This document shows positions 7,569-11,025 of a stretch of 11,025 nt of DNA, one piece after another. The stretch covers positions 1 through 11,025 of the forward strand of contig JALSTF010000157.1 of the NCBI GenBank assembly GCA_026983895.1, in the 5' to 3' direction. The notes under the pieces were generated by a model, which did not search any database, was not told the DNA's origin, and saw only the letters and a list, made by a program, of their open reading frames with translations. The translations under genes were made by a program, and so were the position numbers. Position 1 is the first letter of the stretch. Each line of letters starts with the position of its first letter. Origin of the DNA: Sulfurovum sp. GTDB lineage: Bacteria > Campylobacterota > Campylobacteria > Campylobacterales > Sulfurovaceae.

Positions 7569-8480
7569 CTACCAGAAGTAATTCAAGTTGAACTGGAACA
7601 TATCGGCATCCAACTCATTCTGCTCCGGGTCAGGGCTGATCGTTGAAGCATAACGAAGCTGGAACTGGGTCTGCGCATTGAGCATATACCCGACGGTCAC
7701 CCCCAAAGAGTCTGAAGTATGTGCCCCAGAGGGTGTCCCACCATTGACACTTGAATCCCCTACCCGCTGTATAAAATAGTCCAAAGAGACAAAAAGAGAC
7801 GTCGTGATATCCCGGGTAATGTGGGCTTCAAGCGTATACATAGGATCCTGTTCCATGGTTGCACCGAAGCTATTATCATTGTCCCCATAGAACCAGACCG
7901 AAGGCAGTACCTCCAAGGTGGTGATCTCTCCGGGTACCCAGTCGCCTATGGTATACACAAAAGGCAGCCCGATACGCATATTCCAGCGGTTCATTCCCAA
8001 ATTCAGGAGCCTGTCTCCCTCATAATCACCTGTAGGCGCTGTTACACCGACCAGCAGGGAGAGTATCGTACCCTGTTTATAGTCAGCAAACGCTTCCGCA
8101 GACAAAGCAGGGGCACCAAAAAGGTTGACAACCCCCTGAAGATACAGATCACCCAGACCACTCGACGAACGAAGCCCATGACCGGCATAGCTGCCAGAAA
8201 CCCTGCCTCCTGTAATGACCGCTGTCGCAATTGCCGAATGACCGGCAACATCGACGATACGGTTGTATCCCAAAATGCCTATATCGATATCGGTATCGAA
8301 ACCCGGCAGGGGCAGTGTGTTTTCTGGAGAAACACTGTTACCGCTGGCCGTCCAGAAATAGGCTTGCAGAATATTCGTGCCCACCGGGGCATTCCAGTAC
8401 ATACGCGGTCCGTCATCGATGGCATTGGCGGTGATGCTCAGTCCTGCAACAAACAGCAGTATTTTAAGGGTTTTGCTCAT
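7569..8480 (-). CDS. Outer-membrane beta-barrel, MetA-pathway/transporter type
   Basis: The 303-residue protein has a Sec signal peptide (Lys-rich start, hydrophobic core, cut near TANA at about residue 20). The mature sequence alternates hydrophobic and polar residues throughout, with many Gly and aromatic residues. It ends in FQFNLNYFW, a C-terminal strand closing in an aromatic residue as expected for assembly by the BAM machinery. Blocks such as SSSGLGDLYLQGVVNLF and VGVTAPTGDYEGDR are typical of the phenol-degradation MetA-like/SphA group of outer-membrane proteins (PF13557), thought to move hydrophobic compounds. Substrate unknown. AAGGA lies about 10 bases before the ATG ending at 8480. 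No copy of the 16-bp shared motif was seen upstream, so it may be outside that regulon, although it could be read through from the DUF1254 gene. Confidence 0.85.
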   Translation of the reverse strand: MSKTLKILLFVAGLSITANAIDDGPRMYWNAPVGTNILQAYFWTASGNSVSPENTLPLPGFDTDIDIGILGYNRIVDVAGHSAIATAVITGGRVSGSYAGHGLRSSSGLGDLYLQGVVNLFGAPALSAEAFADYKQGTILSLLVGVTAPTGDYEGDRLLNLGMNRWNMRIGLPFVYTIGDWVPGEITTLEVLPSVWFYGDNDNSFGATMEQDPMYTLEAHITRDITTSLFVSLDYFIQRVGDSSVNGGTPSGAHTSDSLGVTVGYMLNAQTQFQLRYASTISPDPEQNELDADMFQFNLNYFW

Positions 8481-8550
8481 GGGTTTTGTCCTTGTTGTGT
8501 AATAACAAAAATATCCATCTTCTTGGAGGCTTTAGTTATCACATAGATCA

Positions 8551-8580
8551 TCGTAGGTTGGGCCATGCCCAAACCTACGA
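8551..8580. repeat. REP-like palindrome between two minus-strand genes
   Basis: TCGTAGGTTGGGC (8551-8563) and GCCCAAACCTACGA (8567-8580) are reverse complements except for one extra base, with a 3-base loop (CAT). This makes a hairpin of about 13 pairs, much stronger than its surroundings. No T run follows on either strand, so it is not a standard intrinsic terminator. The GTAGGTTGGGC core is like palindromic units linked to REP-associated tyrosine transposases in other genomes; no such transposase is in the window. Confidence 0.6.
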
Positions 8581-8613
8581 AGCATATTATTTTATAAGCT
8601 CGATCTCACCCGG

Positions 8614-8635
8614 TTTCTATGTTTTATCATAGAAA
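8614..8635. repeat. Perfect 8-bp hairpin downstream of the DUF1254 gene
   Basis: TTTCTATG (8614-8621) and CATAGAAA (8628-8635) are perfect reverse complements around a 6-base loop. On the minus strand it lies about 65 bases past the stop of the DUF1254 gene. There is no T run after it and the stem is AT-rich, so a terminator or RNA-end-stabilising role is possible but weakly supported. Confidence 0.35.
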
Positions 8636-8698
8636 GGTTTAAGCGGACCGTAATAACGGATAAGAAGAAGTAACATTAAAATAAAGTATGCAAAACAC

Positions 8699-9811
8699 TT
8701 ACTTCATAAACGCTTTAGACATTTTGGCCGTCTGCTTATCCGCCCAGACGAACAGTGCATCGGTATTGTTGTTGGGGTAGTAGTTTCTAAGTACCCCTGT
8801 CCACATCTTGCCTCTTGGTGTGCGAACGATGTTCTTTTCACCCTCTTTGACAGGCTCTCCCGATGCCAGGAAGGTCACCGTGTATGTACCGTCCGCATTC
8901 GGCTCCATCACATCCGAGTTGATGGCGTAATCTATGGTAGCGATGTATCCGTCGAAGTTGTAGATGGTAAAAGAGAAAAATCCATGCTCTTTATAGTTCA
9001 AGTCAGGCTTTTCCATAGTGAATGAACATCGCTCTTTGTTCCCTACAAAAGAGGAGTAAACGGCATTCTCCCCCGAAAGTGCACCCCAGCCTATCGCCAC
9101 GACGGTTCTCGCGGCGACAGGATCTCTGTCTTTCATCGTACCGAAGCCGTTTTTGACGACATGGGGCTGCGGATGCAGTGCAAAATCACTGAGTATCTTG
9201 TATTTGACCTTGTCGAGTGTCGAGAAGTCATACTTGACAGGTGGCACAAAGGGCTCGGATGAATGTGTTTTGATCGAAATGAGATCCTGAGCTTTATGCG
9301 CTTTGGCGTACATCTCCTCTTTGGGAAGTTTTCTCAACAGACCCGTTCTGACGATCACATAGGCATGATGCCCTTCGGTAAGCATGGACTCGTCTATTTT
9401 GAGCGTACCGCTTCCGTTGAGACTGGCGACCTGCGAGTGGTTGATGTCCAGAACATTGATATTCTGGTATCCGTCGTAAGGCTGTGTCGTGATGCTCGCG
9501 CCGCCTTTGACATCGAGAATGATACGGGTATAGAGTGTATCTCTGTTCATACGGATCACATCCTGCGTATCTGCGTTGATAAGCTCTCTTTCCGGCCTGA
9601 TGACATTGACCCCTCCCGACTTGTCCAGCTCTTTCAGGTATGCCCTGACAGAGTCTGCGTGTATGAAGTTCTCATTGGTAATGACCACACCGTCTTTTGT
9701 CTTTGTTTCGGCAGGTGCAGCACCGTCTGTCTTTTTACTTGCATTGGCAAATGACACATAGGGGAGTGCCCCCATCAGCAGCGCACCGGCTAGAAATTTT
9801 CTTCTTTGCAT
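8699..9811 (-). CDS. Tat-exported DUF1254/DUF1214 protein
   Basis: The 370-residue protein starts MQRRKFLAGALLMG, a twin-arginine signal (RRKFL) with a weakly hydrophobic core and a likely cut near residue 23, so it is probably folded before export to the periplasm. The middle region (about 60-170), with MNRDTLYTRIILDV, the block around YQNINVLDINH and VIVRTGLL, matches DUF1254. The later region (about 230-355), with RTVVAIGWGAL, FFSFTIYNFDG and the final NYYPNNN, matches DUF1214. These domains occur together in many bacteria and their chemistry is unknown. AAAGGA lies about 9 bases before the ATG. It is transcribed away from the AraC gene, from a promoter carrying motif copy C, and so is the likely primary target of that regulator. 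The porin-like gene follows 218 bases downstream on the same strand. Confidence 0.88.
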   Translation of the reverse strand: MQRRKFLAGALLMGALPYVSFANASKKTDGAAPAETKTKDGVVITNENFIHADSVRAYLKELDKSGGVNVIRPERELINADTQDVIRMNRDTLYTRIILDVKGGASITTQPYDGYQNINVLDINHSQVASLNGSGTLKIDESMLTEGHHAYVIVRTGLLRKLPKEEMYAKAHKAQDLISIKTHSSEPFVPPVKYDFSTLDKVKYKILSDFALHPQPHVVKNGFGTMKDRDPVAARTVVAIGWGALSGENAVYSSFVGNKERCSFTMEKPDLNYKEHGFFSFTIYNFDGYIATIDYAINSDVMEPNADGTYTVTFLASGEPVKEGEKNIVRTPRGKMWTGVLRNYYPNNNTDALFVWADKQTAKMSKAFMK

Positions 9812-9844
9812 GGTTGGTTTTCCTTTGTATGATAGATATCAATA

Positions 9845-9886
9845 ATCATATCACAATAAAAGTTTATAATCTATCCCATAAGCGAA
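9845..9886 (-). promoter_or_regulatory. Promoter with upstream 16-bp motif (copy C) for the DUF1254 gene
   Basis: On the minus strand TTCGCTTATGGGATAG (9886-9871) is followed after 20 bases by TGATATGAT, with the -10 hexamer at 9850-9845. Transcription should start near 9838, about 26 bases before the ATG ending at 9811. Motif, spacing and extended -10 match those at 4400-4441 and 4324-4366. The motif also covers the position (9871-9876) expected for the -35 box of the divergent araC-type promoter. Confidence 0.6.
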
Positions 9887-9893
9887 AATAGTC

Positions 9894-9899
9894 TATAAT
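9894..9899 (+). promoter_or_regulatory. -10 box of the AraC-family gene, possibly giving a leaderless mRNA
   Basis: A perfect TATAAT ends 6 bases before the ATG at 9906, so transcription would start at or beside the first base of the start codon. No Shine-Dalgarno sequence precedes the gene, which fits a leaderless message. A second TATAAT at 9865-9870 would instead give a leader of about 30 bases. In both cases motif copy C (9871-9886) overlaps the promoter, suggesting self-repression. Confidence 0.45.
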
Positions 9900-9905
9900 T
9901 TCCGT

Positions 9906-10910
9906 ATGCAAAGCAAAAAAAATCTAGAAACAATACCATTGGAAGAGGGAAAGACCCTCAAAAAAGAGTTCGACAACTATGTCGATATGGCGGAAAATGC
10001 GGTAGACTGGACCCTGTTCTGTGCTTATCAGCTCAAACCCTCTTTCACCGAAGGGATCTACAAGATCATACAACTTCCCTCCATGCAGATAGCCTATACC
10101 AAGATGGATGGCGGGGTGATGTTCGACTATGTCGCACCTGAGGGGTGCATTACGTTTTCTCTGATGAAACAGGTTTCACAAAAAGCCTGTACCGACCATC
10201 TCAAACTTGAAACAGGTATGATCACTGTCGCGGATGACAAGAAAATGTACAATTTCATGTGCTCCGGACCCGTCGAGATACTCGATATCTCTTTGCGAAA
10301 AGATGCCGATCCGATCTTACTGAAGAAACTGACAGAGGCAGTAGACAAATATTATATTGACCCGGACCTGAAGCTTACCACACTCATCAAAAGCTTCATC
10401 ACCGAGTTTGTCACAAATGAAACATCCTTGGAGAGAACACTGTCTATGCAGATGCAGATGCAGATTACCGAAGCGATGCTTAAACTACTCCATGAACAAG
10501 ACGCAAAAACAGCCCACTTCACCAACTCTGAAAAGATTGCCATGAAGATCAAACAAAAACTTTTCAAACACATGGACCACACTATGACCATAGAGATGTT
10601 GGCAAAAGAATACGATATCTCAGTCAAGAGTCTGCAAAATGCTTTCAAATCCCTTTTCGGCCTCAGACCCAACGAATACATGCGTCTGCTCAAACTCAAC
10701 CTTGTACACCATGAACTGGTACAAAGTGATGCGTCACAAACCTCGGTACAGAAAGTGGCACAGAAATGGGGCTTTAGACACATGGGCCGTTTTTCAGGAT
10801 ACTACACCGAACTCTTCGGAGAAAATCCTTCCGTCACTTTAAAAACGAAAAACCCGCTTATTGACGGAATGAATACCCATTGCGTGGAGCGAAAAGAGGA
10901 GATGGTTTAA
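9906..10910 (+). CDS. AraC-family transcriptional regulator
   Basis: The 334-residue protein has an N-terminal sensing region (about 1-200) of mixed strand and helix with no recognised ligand motif, and a C-terminal AraC/XylS DNA-binding domain (about 213-312). The two helix-turn-helix units are near 228-248 (MTIEMLAKEYDISVKSLQNA) and 279-300. The family signature is clear in WGFRHMGRFSGYYTELFGENP (288-308). AraC proteins bind asymmetric sites of about 17 bases and usually activate from next to the -35 region. The shared 16-bp motif in this window fits such a site in length, asymmetry and position. The gene is divergent from the DUF1254 gene and ends 12 bases from the convergent rnpB. Three tandem ATGCAG units (10446-10463) encode MQMQMQ. 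The start is the first Met of the frame; there is no ribosome site upstream. Confidence 0.9.
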   Translation: MQSKKNLETIPLEEGKTLKKEFDNYVDMAENAVDWTLFCAYQLKPSFTEGIYKIIQLPSMQIAYTKMDGGVMFDYVAPEGCITFSLMKQVSQKACTDHLKLETGMITVADDKKMYNFMCSGPVEILDISLRKDADPILLKKLTEAVDKYYIDPDLKLTTLIKSFITEFVTNETSLERTLSMQMQMQITEAMLKLLHEQDAKTAHFTNSEKIAMKIKQKLFKHMDHTMTIEMLAKEYDISVKSLQNAFKSLFGLRPNEYMRLLKLNLVHHELVQSDASQTSVQKVAQKWGFRHMGRFSGYYTELFGENPSVTLKTKNPLIDGMNTHCVERKEEMV

Positions 10911-10922
10911 TTGTAAGAAAAT

Positions 10923-11025
10923 AGGTGCAACGATAAGCCGGGTTTTGTCGTTGGGTAGTTATTTATCTAGGCCTGCTGTTGCCAGCAGGCTCGAGCGAAG
11001 TATGCGTGCCGACTGAACGGCTTGT
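10923..11025 (-). ncRNA. rnpB: RNase P RNA, 3' part (continues beyond window)
   Basis: Read on the minus strand the sequence contains GGCCTAGATAAATAACT, then CCAACGACAAAACCCGGCT followed by TATCGTTGCACCT. This is the conserved 3' end of bacterial class A RNase P RNA; E. coli has GGCCTAGATGAATGACTG and ACAGAACCCGGCTTATCGG in the same order. The GC-rich stem GCCTGCTGGCAACAGCAGGC just before is a further structural helix. The RNA 3' end is placed near 10923 after the GCACCT end; the 5' part, with the conserved GAGGAAAGTCC region, lies outside. The RNA processes the 5' ends of precursor tRNAs. Confidence 0.92.

Noticed and set aside
8510..8525. ATATCCATCTTC as a fourth shared-motif copy before the porin-like gene
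   Set aside because: Only the GGATA core matches and no -10 is at the right distance.
7821..8546. 241-codon plus-strand open frame
   Set aside because: Antisense to the outer-membrane barrel gene, which has a signal peptide and proper C-terminal strand; the shadow product has no recognisable features.
9835..9852. Imperfect 18-bp palindrome GATATCAATAATCATATC as a second operator
   Set aside because: Seven of nine pairs match but the sequence is AT-rich and overlaps the DUF1254 -10 box, so the symmetry may be accidental.

Overview
The window looks like a chromosomal segment of a Campylobacterota bacterium, probably Sulfurovum/Sulfurimonas-like. This is inferred from the style of the proteins, promoters that depend on an extended -10 with weak -35 boxes, and the rnpB 3' end. 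No phage, transposase or CRISPR signal was seen. The gene content is envelope- and lipid-centred.

Layout. (1) 1-3278 (+): the 3' part of a patatin-like phospholipase gene whose C-terminal region is rich in predicted beta strands, followed 2 bases later by a lipoprotein of the phospholipase D/cardiolipin synthase family. (2) 3382-4293 (-): a secreted protein of unknown function, possibly TIM-barrel-like. (3) 4468-7553 (+): a tight five-gene operon of a small helical protein, an AI-2E family permease, a tail-anchored coiled-coil protein (YqjD/ElaB-like architecture), a two-TM YqjE/holin-X-like protein and a YegS-type lipid kinase. The kinase reading frame is broken at a run of six C. (4) 7569-8480 (-): an outer-membrane MetA-pathway-type beta-barrel. 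(5) 8699-9811 (-): a Tat-exported DUF1254/DUF1214 protein. (6) 9906-10910 (+): an AraC-family regulator, divergent from the DUF1254 gene. (7) 10923-11025 (-): the 3' end of rnpB, the RNase P RNA.

The main new observation is a 16-bp motif, consensus TTCGYWTWTRGGATAG. It occurs three times, each time 20-21 bases upstream of an extended -10 (TGNTATRAT). It precedes the secreted-protein gene, the five-gene operon and the DUF1254 gene. The third copy lies in the araC/DUF1254 divergent region and also covers the presumed -35 region of araC. This suggests one local regulon: the AraC protein would activate three transcripts and repress itself. The araC promoter may give a leaderless mRNA.

Taken together, the genes suggest a regulated envelope/lipid-homeostasis module. 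The regulatory link is inferred from sequence only.
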